From the NCBI GenBank assembly GCA_020354665.1, contig CP070653.1, positions 282,498 to 341,012 on the forward strand: a stretch of DNA of 58,515 nucleotides. Reading direction: 5' to 3'. Position numbers and translations under genes: made by a program. This stretch comes from Burkholderiales bacterium. Its GTDB lineage: Bacteria; Pseudomonadota; Gammaproteobacteria; Burkholderiales; Burkholderiaceae_C. This document shows positions 15,237 through 23,382 of the stretch, piece by piece. The number at the start of each line of letters is the position of its first letter. Position 1 is the first letter of the stretch. The notes under the pieces were generated by a model that saw only the letters and a program-made list of their open reading frames with translations, had not been told where the DNA came from and did not search any database.

Positions 15237-16048
15237 GGCATTTCCTTCGGTTGGACGACGCCCTTGTCGAGGAACGCCTCGACGCGGCGCCGGGTTTCTG
15301 GGTTCTCGTAGAGCCGCCGGGTCGCGGCGATCTCCGCCGCGAAGCCATCGGCGTGGGACGCGACGGCAAGCGCGATGCAGTGCTTGTTCTCCGCAAGCGT
15401 TGCGCGCGGAAGGTCGGCGGCGCGCTGGGCCAGCGTGCGCGCCGCCTCGGCCAGCTGCGCGCGCGGTACCGCCCATTGCACGAGGCCGAGTTGCTCGGCT
15501 TGCGCGCCGTCGACGGTCTCGCCGCCGAGCAGCAGGCGGCGCGCCGTGCCCGGCCCGACGAGCCGGGTCAGCCGCTGCGTGCCACCACCGGCGGCGAGCA
15601 GCCCGAGTCCTGCCTCCGGCAAGCCGACGCGCGCCTCGTGCGCGGCGATGCGCCAGTCGCACGCCAGCGCGAGCTCGAAGCCGCCACCCACCGCCGCGCC
15701 GCCGAGCTCGGCGATCGTCACGAACGGCGCACGTTCGAGCCGCGCGAAGACGCGCTGCATCTCCTGCACGATCGCAACCATGCGGTCGCGTGCCTGCGAT
15801 GTTTGCAAGCACGAGCGCATCAGCGCCAGATCAGCGCCGGCGCAGAACACCTTCAGCGCACTGCGCAGGTGCAGCACCGAGACCGAATCGTCGGTGACTG
15901 CCGCATCGAGTGCGGCGTCGAGCTCGGAGAGCAAGGTCTCGTCGATCGCGTTGACCGGCGCACGAGCGAGCGTCACCACCAGCGCGCCGCCGGCGCGTTC
16001 GGTAGTGAGTGAGGCGCCGGTCTTCTTTCCGGCCAGGGTGTCGCTCAT
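15233..16048 (-). CDS. Enoyl-CoA hydratase/isomerase family protein
   Basis: The protein has 271 residues. The crotonase pattern is VVTLARAPVNAID, FCAGADLALM (oxyanion hole), APFVTIAELGGAAVGGGFELALACDWRIA and ARVGLPEAGLGLLAAGGGTQRLTRLVG. The PEAGLGLLAAGGGTQRL block includes the second catalytic Glu region of true hydratases (E in PEAGLGL). It should hydrate a 2-enoyl-CoA in the same ring-derived or side-chain pathway as the dehydrogenase that follows. It starts four bases inside the end of the ligase gene (ATGA), so translation is probably coupled. BadK-like cyclohexenecarboxyl-CoA hydratase is one candidate role, but sequence features do not decide it. Confidence 0.85.
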   Translation of the reverse strand: MSDTLAGKKTGASLTTERAGGALVVTLARAPVNAIDETLLSELDAALDAAVTDDSVSVLHLRSALKVFCAGADLALMRSCLQTSQARDRMVAIVQEMQRVFARLERAPFVTIAELGGAAVGGGFELALACDWRIAAHEARVGLPEAGLGLLAAGGGTQRLTRLVGPGTARRLLLGGETVDGAQAEQLGLVQWAVPRAQLAEAARTLAQRAADLPRATLAENKHCIALAVASHADGFAAEIAATRRLYENPETRRRVEAFLDKGVVQPKEMP

Positions 16049-18192
16049 GCGGTGGCCTTCAGCCGTTCGACCAGCTTGCGCCGCAGCAGCTTGCCGGTCG
16101 CGGTGCGCGGCAACGTGTCGATCGGTCGCAGCCAGGCCGGGCGCTGGTAATGCGGCAAGCCGGCGATGCGCGCGTCGAGTGCCGACTGCACGGCGCTCGG
16201 GTCTTCCGCGGCAAAGAAGAAGGCAACGGCATCGACGCCATCGGCATCGGACACACACACCGCCGCGGACTCGCGCAGGCCGGGGACGCCTGCGGCGAGT
16301 CTTTCTTCGAGCTCGATCAGGTTGACCCAGCGGCCGCGGATCTTGACCAGCGAATCCTCGCGTCCGGCGAATCGCCAGCCTTCACCGCTGCGCACGAACA
16401 GGTCGGCCGGGCAGAACACGCCCTCGCGAAAACTCTCGGCCTGCGCCGCAGGCCGGTCGAGGTAGCCCAGCGCCAGCGTCGGCACGTCGATCAGCAGGCG
16501 GGTCGGGCCGCCCGCATGGGCTGCGTCGGGGTCGAGCGGGCGCACCTTCACGCCGGGCGAAACGCAGAGCGCGTCGTCGCCCGGCAGCGCGGTCAGCACC
16601 AGCACCAACGTCTCGGACGCGCCGTAGCCGTCGACGATCGGCAGGCCAGCGCGCTGCTGCCAGGTGTTGCGCAGCGTGTCGGACAGGGCTTCGCCGGCCG
16701 AGACGCACAGGCGCACGCCGGATGCGGCAAGGCCTTCGGCCAACCCTTCGTGCAGCAGGTTACGGTACAGCGATGGCACACTGAACAGCACGGTGGGCTT
16801 GAGCGCCGCGGCGCTCGCGGCGAACGACGCCGCGGTGGGCCACTGCGGATCGAGCAGCACCGCCGTGCCCAGCCGTAACCCGGCGAGCAGCAGGTTGGTC
16901 AGCGGATAGGCGAAGAACAGCCGCGAACTCGCGAACAGCCGGTCGTCGGGCCCGATGCCCAGCCGCTCGGCCGAAATCTGGGCGATCTCGCGCATGCAGC
17001 GGTGCGCATGCACGACCGCCTTCGGCTTGCCCGACGTGCCTGACGAGTGGACCCAGAGCGCCGGCGTGTCCTCGTCGACGTGCACCGCTTCGATGGGCGC
17101 CGCGGCAGCGACCGCGCGGCGGCCCTCGTCGACGCGGATCACGCGGTCGCTCCACGGCGCGGGCGTGTCGGCCGTGTCCTCGGCGACGATGACGTTGAAA
17201 CCGGCCTCGTCGAGGATGTACTGCCACTCCGGCGCAGGGATGCGCGGATTCACGCCGACCGCGACGCCGCCCGCCCAGATCGCGCCGAGAAAAGCGACCA
17301 CCCAGTCGAAGCCATCGGGCAACTTGACCGCGACGCGGTCGCCCGGCCTGAGTCCGCGTTCGCGCCACACGGCCGCGGCGCGCGCGACACGGTCGCGCAG
17401 CTGGCCGTAGGTGATCTGCTCGCCGCCGCAGACCAGCGCGACGCGCGCGGCATCATGACCGGCGAGCAGCAGCTCGGCACCGTTGATGAGCTGCGCGGGC
17501 GTCGTGCGCCGCGAACGCGCCGCATGCACCAGCGGGTCGGCGATAACAGCGCCCGGCGCGTCGCCGCGCCAGCGCGACCATTCGGTGACGAGCGCCTGCG
17601 CGTGCTCGCGCTCCTCGGTGGCGAGTTCGTCGTACAGCTGCCGCTCGGCCGACCCGATCGCCGCGCGGGCTGCGCGTTCGGCGAAGAACGCCGCGGCACG
17701 TTCCTCGAGCGCGATCGCGATGCGAAACAGCTGCGACGGATCGCCCGGCCGCGCTTCGAGTTGCGCGTGCACCGCCGCGGTCTCGATGCGAAACCCGGGC
17801 GGCGGATCGGGCAGGTCGACGTGGTAGCGCCGCGCAAGCGTCTCCATGTGCGCGCCTTCCATCACCGCGAAGCGGCCGAACAGCGCGCGCAGCGTCTCGT
17901 CGGCCGCCTCGGCGGCGGCGCGTTGGTAGATCGCACGGCCCCCGAGCTCGATCTCGAACGCGGTGCGCACCGCATCGAGCGCGGCCGCATCGGCATCGGC
18001 CGCACCGCCGGCGGCGCCCCGTGGCGCGAGCTCGCCACCGCACCGCGGGCAGCGCCGGTAGGCAAATGCGAAACCCTCGCTGACTTCGCCGCACTGCGCG
18101 CACTGCCACTGCAGCCGCGCCGCCGCACAGCAAAGGTACTTGCCGGCGTCGGCATCGGCGAGCGGCTGATGGCACCTCGGGCAGCGCTGCAT
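16045..18192 (-). CDS. Zinc ribbon-rubrerythrin-aryl-CoA ligase fusion protein
   Basis: The protein has 715 residues in three parts. Residues 1-55 hold four cysteine pairs (C4xxC7, C21/C22, C31xxC34, C48xxC51), like a double zinc ribbon or rubredoxin-like unit. Residues about 75-205 are a rubrerythrin-type four-helix bundle with a full diiron set: Glu80/82, Glu112xxHis115, Glu163/164 and Glu194xxHis197. Residues about 220-715 are an adenylating acyl/aryl-CoA ligase of benzoate-CoA-ligase type. It has ATP loop SSGTSGKPK (383-391), DGYGASET (521-528), GREDSLVKIRGRWV and catalytic Lys701 in PRTATGKLLRR. The ligase part should convert benzoate or a hydroxybenzoate plus ATP and CoA to the aryl-CoA. 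No frameshift separates the parts. It lies between hcrB and an enoyl-CoA hydratase. I know of no characterised ligase with this N-terminus. Confidence 0.9.
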   Translation of the reverse strand: MQRCPRCHQPLADADAGKYLCCAAARLQWQCAQCGEVSEGFAFAYRRCPRCGGELAPRGAAGGAADADAAALDAVRTAFEIELGGRAIYQRAAAEAADETLRALFGRFAVMEGAHMETLARRYHVDLPDPPPGFRIETAAVHAQLEARPGDPSQLFRIAIALEERAAAFFAERAARAAIGSAERQLYDELATEEREHAQALVTEWSRWRGDAPGAVIADPLVHAARSRRTTPAQLINGAELLLAGHDAARVALVCGGEQITYGQLRDRVARAAAVWRERGLRPGDRVAVKLPDGFDWVVAFLGAIWAGGVAVGVNPRIPAPEWQYILDEAGFNVIVAEDTADTPAPWSDRVIRVDEGRRAVAAAAPIEAVHVDEDTPALWVHSSGTSGKPKAVVHAHRCMREIAQISAERLGIGPDDRLFASSRLFFAYPLTNLLLAGLRLGTAVLLDPQWPTAASFAASAAALKPTVLFSVPSLYRNLLHEGLAEGLAASGVRLCVSAGEALSDTLRNTWQQRAGLPIVDGYGASETLVLVLTALPGDDALCVSPGVKVRPLDPDAAHAGGPTRLLIDVPTLALGYLDRPAAQAESFREGVFCPADLFVRSGEGWRFAGREDSLVKIRGRWVNLIELEERLAAGVPGLRESAAVCVSDADGVDAVAFFFAAEDPSAVQSALDARIAGLPHYQRPAWLRPIDTLPRTATGKLLRRKLVERLKATA

Positions 18193-18204
18193 CGCAACTT
18201 CGCC

Positions 18205-19182
18205 TTACGCCGTCGACGTCAGCTCGCGCACGAGCCGCTGTGCCGTCGCCGCGGCGACCAGACGCCGGTAGTTCGATTGCGTGACCGTGCTGCGCATCGG
18301 GGTGACCTGCTTCTGCACGAGCTTGGACAGAGCGAGCAGCAGCGCATCGTCGACCGGCTGGCCGAGCAGCGCGTCGGTGCCCTGCAGCCGCAGCGGATGC
18401 GAGTTGGTGCCGGAAATACCGACCGCGAGCTCGGCGAGCCCGTCACCGTCCTTGCGCAGCACGACAGCGACCCCCGCGAGCGGGAAGTCCATCGCGTCGC
18501 GCACGCGCGCCTTGCGATAAGCGCTTGCGCGGCCCCGCGCACCGGTGGGGGTGTGCACCGCAGCGACGATCTCGTGCGGGTCGAGCGTGAGGTGCGCCGC
18601 GCCGTCGTCGCGATACAGGTCGGCGAGCGGCATGCGGCGGCTGCCCTGCGCGCTGACGACTTCGACCTCGGCGTCGTACGCGAGCAGCACCGGTGAGAGG
18701 TCGCCTTCGAACGCGGCATGGCAGCGCTTGCCCTGCGGCGCGACGTGACAGATATCGCCGGCGAGCTTCAGGCAGCCGCCGTTGGCCGCACGCCACCACG
18801 CGCTCTGGTTGTAGTAGACGCAGCGCGTGTCCTGGCACAGGTTGCCGCCGAGCGTGGCCGCGCTGCGGTGACCGGGGCCGGCGACCTGGCCGGCGGCCTG
18901 CACGAGCGCGGGCAGCGCCGCGGCGAGTTCGGCCTGCCTCGCGAGCACCGTCAGTGTCACCCCGGCACCGATCCGCCATGTGCCGTCGCCGCGCTCGATG
19001 CGATCGAAATCGGTTACCGCGCTCAAGTCGACCAGGCAGCCCGGGTCGAGCAGCCCGCGCCGCAGGTTGGGCAGCAGGTCGGTGCCGCCGGCAACCAGTC
19101 GCGCGTCGTGGCGGGCGAGCAGCGCGGCCGCCTCGCTCAACGTGGCCGGGCGCAGCAGCAGCAGGTCTTCGACCGGGCGCAT
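18205..19182 (-). CDS. hcrB: 4-hydroxybenzoyl-CoA reductase, beta (FAD, extra 4Fe-4S) subunit
   Basis: The protein has 325 residues and is a CO-dehydrogenase/xanthine-oxidase flavoprotein subunit: VAGGTDLLPNLRRG (FAD), SAATLGGNLCQDTR and KARVRDAMDFPLAGVAV. Between the FAD halves it has an insert not found in ordinary family members. Cys121, Cys137, Cys145 and Cys154 have spacing x15-x7-x8, the arrangement I recall for the extra [4Fe-4S] cluster of Thauera aromatica HcrB. That cluster lets the enzyme run as a reductase from ferredoxin. This makes HcrABC a firm call rather than a generic xanthine-dehydrogenase relative. It follows hcrA with five bases between. Confidence 0.93.
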   Translation of the reverse strand: MRPVEDLLLLRPATLSEAAALLARHDARLVAGGTDLLPNLRRGLLDPGCLVDLSAVTDFDRIERGDGTWRIGAGVTLTVLARQAELAAALPALVQAAGQVAGPGHRSAATLGGNLCQDTRCVYYNQSAWWRAANGGCLKLAGDICHVAPQGKRCHAAFEGDLSPVLLAYDAEVEVVSAQGSRRMPLADLYRDDGAAHLTLDPHEIVAAVHTPTGARGRASAYRKARVRDAMDFPLAGVAVVLRKDGDGLAELAVGISGTNSHPLRLQGTDALLGQPVDDALLLALSKLVQKQVTPMRSTVTQSNYRRLVAAATAQRLVRELTSTA

Positions 19183-19187
19183 CGTGG

Positions 19188-21563
19188 TCACTTCCTCGCG
19201 GCGCGCGCGGCGCGCGCGGCGGCGAGCTTCTCGTCGCGCCGGCGTTGCTGGATCGCTTCGAGCAGGCGGTCCGGCGTGATCGGCAGCTCGGTCATGCGCA
19301 GGCCGATCGCGTCGTGGATCGCAGCGGCGATCGCTGGCGGCACGCCGTGCAACCCGCCTTCGCTCGCTTCCTTCGCGCCGAACGGCCCGAGCGGATCCAG
19401 GCTCTCGACCAGCGTCACGTCGATCGGCGGCGACTCGGCGATCGTCGGAATGCGGTAGTCGATCAGGTTCGGGCGCAGGTGCAGCCCCTCGTGGTACTGC
19501 GTCTCCTCCGACAGCGCCTGGCCGACGCCCATCCATACCGCGCCGTGCACCTGGCCCTGCACCGCGAGCGGATTGATCGCGCGCCCGCAGTCGTGCGCGA
19601 CCCAGGCCTTGACGACACGAACGACACCGGTCGCGTCGTCAACCTCGACCTCGATCACGTGCGCTGCGTATGAGAAGCCCGCTGTCGACCCGACTGCCGC
19701 GCCGCGGAAGGTGCCGCCCTGCGTTTCCGGCGGCGCCGACCAGGTGCCCTTGACGGTGAGCGTGCCCGTGTCGACGAGCGCAGCCTGCACGACCTGCGCG
19801 AAGTCCATGCGCTGTTCGCTGCCTGCGACGGCGCACGATTCGCCGAGCCACTCGACCGCCCCGGGCGTGACCTGCATCCGCTTGGCTGCGGCCTCGACCA
19901 GCACCCGGCGCAGCGCCTGCGCCGCGTTCAGTGCGGCATTGCCGACCATCAGCGAGACGCGCGACGAATACGAGCCGTTGTCCTTCGGCGTGAGTGCACT
20001 GTCGGCGGCGACGACGCGGATGCGCGCCATCGGCAACAGCAGCACCTCGGCGACGACCTGCGTCAGCAACGTCGTCGAGCCCTGGCCGATGTCGGCCGCG
20101 CCGGTCAGGATCGTGATGCTGCCGTCGAAGTCGAGCTTCAGGTTGATCACCGCATGCGGCTCGCCGCTCCAGTGCACCGGCTTGGCCGACCCCGAGACGT
20201 AGTGCGAGCACGCCATGCCGAGGCCACGCCTGAGCCCTGATGACTGGGGCAGCTTGCCGCGCCGCTCGTGCCAGCCCGAGGCGCGCTCGACCGCCTCCAG
20301 GCACTGCGGCAGCCCATAGGAGTTGACCTGCAGGTCGTTGAGCGTGCGGTACGGCGGCGCGATCAGGTTCGCGCGCCGCAGCGCGAACGGGTCGACGCCG
20401 AGCGCGGCGGCGAGTTCGTCGAGCACCGATTCGAATGCAAACCGGACGTTGACCGCCCCGTGGCCGCGCATCGCGCCGCACGGCGGCAGGTTGGTGTAGA
20501 CGCGCGCGCCACGGAAGCGCAGCGCGCCGACTTTGTAGAGCGCGTGCAGCAGCGCGCCGGAGTACAGGATCGTGACCACCCCGTAGCCGGCGTAGGCACC
20601 GCCGCGCTGTGCGACCTCGGCGTCGACCGCAGTGATCTCGCCACTCTTCTTGACACCGATCTTGACGCGCGTGTGCGTGGCCGGCCGTCCGCGATGGGTG
20701 AGGAAGCCTTCCTCCCGTGTCAGCTCGAGCTTGACGGTGCCACCGGTCGCCCGCGCAAGCGCGCCGCAGATCATCTCGAAGTTGAGCGGCTCGACACGGT
20801 GCCCGAAGCCGCCGCCGATGAACGGCTTGACGACGCGAATCGACGCGCTGTCCAGGCCGAGCGTTTGCGCGAGCATCAGGTGCAGGTAGTACGGCACCTG
20901 GCTCACCGAGTGCACCGTCAGCTTCTCGTTCTCCGGATCCCACTGCGCGAGGGTGGCGTTGAGCTCGATCTGGCCATGCGCGACTTCGGCGCACTCGAAC
21001 TCGCGCTCGAGGACGAGATCGGCAGCGGCGAAGCCCGCGTCGACGTCGCCGAATTCCTGCTCGACGAGGCGCTCGACGTTACCCGGCTTCTTCTCGTGCA
21101 GCGCCACCGCGTCGGGCGCACGCGCCGACGTGATATCGAAGTACGCCGGCAGCGGCTCGATGTCGACTTCGACCGCGGCCAGCGCAGCGGCGGCGGCCTG
21201 CGCGTCTTCGGCGGCCACCGCGAACAGCGGCTCGCCGCGGTAGCGCACGCGATCGCGCGCGAGCGGCCACTCGTTCTGTGCGATCGGCAGCACCCCGTAG
21301 GGCGCGGCGAAATCCCCGCCGGTGATCACTGCGTGCACGCCGGGCAACCCGCGCGCTCGCTTGGTGTCGATGTGGCGGATCACGCCGTGTGCGACCGTGC
21401 TGCGCCCGATCCGACCGACCAGCGCACCGGGTGCCGGCAAGTCGGCGGTGTAGCGGGCGCGGCCGCTGACCTTCTCGACGCCATCGACGAGCGGCCACGG
21501 CACGCCCACCGAGTGCGTCGGCGGGGCGGCGGGATGCGCGAGATGGACGTCCTCGAGCTTCAT
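19188..21563 (-). CDS. hcrA: 4-hydroxybenzoyl-CoA reductase, alpha (molybdenum) subunit
   Basis: The protein has 791 residues. MKLEDVHLAHP at 21563 is chosen as start because it overlaps the hcrC stop by four bases. The large Mo subunit fold is shown by VEKVSGRARYTADLPAPGAL, VKPFIGGGFGHRVEPLNFE, GAMRGHGAVNVRFAFE, GAADIGQGSTTLLTQVVAE and DNGSYSSRVS. GPFGAKEASEGGLHGVPPA contains the conserved active-site Glu (KEASEG). With HcrB and HcrC it should remove the phenolic hydroxyl of 4-hydroxybenzoyl-CoA to give benzoyl-CoA, taking low-potential electrons from ferredoxin in the cytoplasm. It needs molybdopterin cytosine dinucleotide. The order C-A-B is also the order of the parts in single-chain xanthine dehydrogenase-like clusters. 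Confidence 0.92.
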   Translation of the reverse strand: MKLEDVHLAHPAAPPTHSVGVPWPLVDGVEKVSGRARYTADLPAPGALVGRIGRSTVAHGVIRHIDTKRARGLPGVHAVITGGDFAAPYGVLPIAQNEWPLARDRVRYRGEPLFAVAAEDAQAAAAALAAVEVDIEPLPAYFDITSARAPDAVALHEKKPGNVERLVEQEFGDVDAGFAAADLVLEREFECAEVAHGQIELNATLAQWDPENEKLTVHSVSQVPYYLHLMLAQTLGLDSASIRVVKPFIGGGFGHRVEPLNFEMICGALARATGGTVKLELTREEGFLTHRGRPATHTRVKIGVKKSGEITAVDAEVAQRGGAYAGYGVVTILYSGALLHALYKVGALRFRGARVYTNLPPCGAMRGHGAVNVRFAFESVLDELAAALGVDPFALRRANLIAPPYRTLNDLQVNSYGLPQCLEAVERASGWHERRGKLPQSSGLRRGLGMACSHYVSGSAKPVHWSGEPHAVINLKLDFDGSITILTGAADIGQGSTTLLTQVVAEVLLLPMARIRVVAADSALTPKDNGSYSSRVSLMVGNAALNAAQALRRVLVEAAAKRMQVTPGAVEWLGESCAVAGSEQRMDFAQVVQAALVDTGTLTVKGTWSAPPETQGGTFRGAAVGSTAGFSYAAHVIEVEVDDATGVVRVVKAWVAHDCGRAINPLAVQGQVHGAVWMGVGQALSEETQYHEGLHLRPNLIDYRIPTIAESPPIDVTLVESLDPLGPFGAKEASEGGLHGVPPAIAAAIHDAIGLRMTELPITPDRLLEAIQQRRRDEKLAAARAARAARK

Positions 21564-22030
21564 CGCTTCGCTTCCACGGCAGCCTGCACCGATTCGATGA
21601 TCTTGACGTAACCGGTGCAGCGGCACAGGTTGCCCGACAGCGCCTCGCGGATCTGCGCCTCGGTGGGCTTAGTTTCGCGCCGCAGCAGCGCCTCGGCGGC
21701 CATCACCATGCCCGGCGTGCAGAACCCGCACTGCGTGCCCAGGCACTCGTGGAACGCGCGCTGCAGTTCGCTCAGCCGGCCGTGCGAACCGAGCGACTCG
21801 ATCGTCTCGATCGAACGGCCTTCGACGCTGGCGGCCAGCGTGATGCACGCGAGCCGTGGCTCGCCGTCCACCAGCACGGTGCACGCGCCGCACTCGCCGC
21901 CGTCGCAGCCCTGCTTCGTGCCGGTGAGCTGCAGCTGCTCGCGCAGCACCTCGAGCAGCAGCGCGCCGTCGGGTGCGGCGACCGAGCGGTGGCGGCCGTT
22001 GACTTGCAGATGCAGTGCGCGCGTGCTCAT
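21560..22030 (-). CDS. hcrC: 4-hydroxybenzoyl-CoA reductase, gamma (2x 2Fe-2S) subunit
   Basis: The protein has 156 residues. The plant-ferredoxin-type cluster is bound by the block GTKQGCDGGECGACTVLVDGEPRLAC. The second [2Fe-2S], near the Mo site, is bound by CGFCTPGM and GNLCRCTGY. This is the standard small subunit of molybdenum hydroxylases. It carries electrons between HcrB and HcrA. The gene opens the hcrCAB block, 12 bases after the stop of the phenylacetate-CoA ligase gene. Confidence 0.93.
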   Translation of the reverse strand: MSTRALHLQVNGRHRSVAAPDGALLLEVLREQLQLTGTKQGCDGGECGACTVLVDGEPRLACITLAASVEGRSIETIESLGSHGRLSELQRAFHECLGTQCGFCTPGMVMAAEALLRRETKPTEAQIREALSGNLCRCTGYVKIIESVQAAVEAKR

Positions 22031-22041
22031 CGGTGGGTTTC

Positions 22042-23382
22042 TCAGCTGGCCTTCGGCCGCAGGTCGCGCACGCGTACCGCCTTGCCCTGCGAGCGCGGCA
22101 GTGCACCGGGGGCCATCACCGCGACGTCGGCGGTCACGCCAACCAGCGACTTGACGTGGTGAACCGCGTCCTTGGCCATCGCCTCGTACTTCGCCGCGTC
22201 GATGCCCGGCTGCGCCTCGACCTCGACGCGCAGATGGTCCATGCTGCCGCGGCGCTCGACGACGAGCTGGTAGTGCGGCGCCAGCCCGGGCCGGCCGACC
22301 AGCACCGCCTCGATCTGCGACGGGTAGACGTTGACGCCGCGGATGATCAGCATGTCGTCGTTGCGCCCGGTCACGCGCAGGATGCGGACGTGGCTGCGCC
22401 CGCAGTCGCAGCGCCCGGTGGCAAGCCGCGTGATGTCGCGCGTGCGGTACCGCAGCATCGGCAGCGCCTCCTTCGTCAGCGTCGTGATCACGAGCTCGCC
22501 GGACTCGCCCTCGGCGACCGGCTTGCCGGTGTCAGGGTGGATCAGCTCGAACAGGAAGTGGTCTTCCCAGCCGTGCAGTCCGTTGCGGCACTCGCATTCG
22601 CACGCCACGCCCGGCCCCATGATCTCCGACAGGCCGTAGATGTCGTACGCCTTCAGCCCGATGCGCGCCTGCACTTCTTCGCGCATGGCCGCGCTCCACG
22701 GCTCGGCGCCGAACAGGCCGACGGCGAGCTGGCTCTTGCGCAGATCGACGCCGCTGTTCTCGGCGACCTCGGCAATGGCCAGCGCATACGACGGTGTCGC
22801 GCACAGCACGCGCGGGCCGAAGTCCATGATCAGCGCGATCTGCCGCTCCGTGCCGCCGCCGCTCATCGGCACCACCGGGCAGCCGAGCCGCTCGGCACCC
22901 GCGTGCGCGCCCAGGCCGCCGGTGAACAGGCCGTAGCCGTACGCGTTGTGCACGAGGTCGCCGGGCCGCACGCCCGTGCAGTACATCGAGCGCGCCATCA
23001 GGTCGGCCCAGCGGTCGAGGTCGCCGGCGGTGTAGCCGACGACGGTGGGCTTGCCGGTCGTTCCCGACGAGGCATGGATTCGCGCGAGCGATTTGACCGG
23101 CTGCGTGAACAGGCCGAACGGATAGTGGTCGCGCAGGTCGTTCTTGACCATGAACGGCAGGCGCTGCAAGTCATCGAGGTGGCGCAGCGCGTCGGGGTGC
23201 AGCCCCGCGGCGTCGAGCCGCGCGCGCTGCCACAGCACGTGATCCCAGGCGTTGCGCAGCGTCGCTCGCAGCCGCTCGAGCTGCAGCCCGGCGAGCGCGT
23301 CGCGTGACAGGGTTTCGTGCTCCGGGTGCAGGCACGCAGGCGAAGTCCGGTCAGTCTCGCGGGATGGTGTGATCGCGCTCAT
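22042..23382 (-). CDS. Phenylacetate-CoA ligase
   Basis: The protein has 446 residues, close to PaaK/PadJ length. Features are LQRLPFMVKNDLRDHYPFGLF and the ATP loop RIHASSGTTGKPTVVGYT. AYGYGLFTGGLGAHAGAERLG is highly typical of phenylacetate-CoA ligases. DIYGLSEIMGPGVACEC, ELVITTLTKEALPMLRYRTRDIT, GRNDDMLIIRGVNVYPSQIE and the C-terminal GKAVRVRDLR follow. It activates phenylacetate (or 4-hydroxyphenylacetate) to its CoA thioester. Its place next to the PadBCD-like genes fits the anaerobic pathway enzyme (PadJ) better than the aerobic paa one, but sequence alone does not separate them. The start overlaps the stop of the membrane-subunit gene. Confidence 0.9.
   Translation of the reverse strand: MSAITPSRETDRTSPACLHPEHETLSRDALAGLQLERLRATLRNAWDHVLWQRARLDAAGLHPDALRHLDDLQRLPFMVKNDLRDHYPFGLFTQPVKSLARIHASSGTTGKPTVVGYTAGDLDRWADLMARSMYCTGVRPGDLVHNAYGYGLFTGGLGAHAGAERLGCPVVPMSGGGTERQIALIMDFGPRVLCATPSYALAIAEVAENSGVDLRKSQLAVGLFGAEPWSAAMREEVQARIGLKAYDIYGLSEIMGPGVACECECRNGLHGWEDHFLFELIHPDTGKPVAEGESGELVITTLTKEALPMLRYRTRDITRLATGRCDCGRSHVRILRVTGRNDDMLIIRGVNVYPSQIEAVLVGRPGLAPHYQLVVERRGSMDHLRVEVEAQPGIDAAKYEAMAKDAVHHVKSLVGVTADVAVMAPGALPRSQGKAVRVRDLRPKAS

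Noticed and set aside
18205-22030. Xanthine or carbon monoxide dehydrogenase for the three-subunit molybdenum enzyme
   Set aside because: The beta subunit carries the four-cysteine insert specific to 4-hydroxybenzoyl-CoA reductase, and neighbours are aryl-CoA genes.
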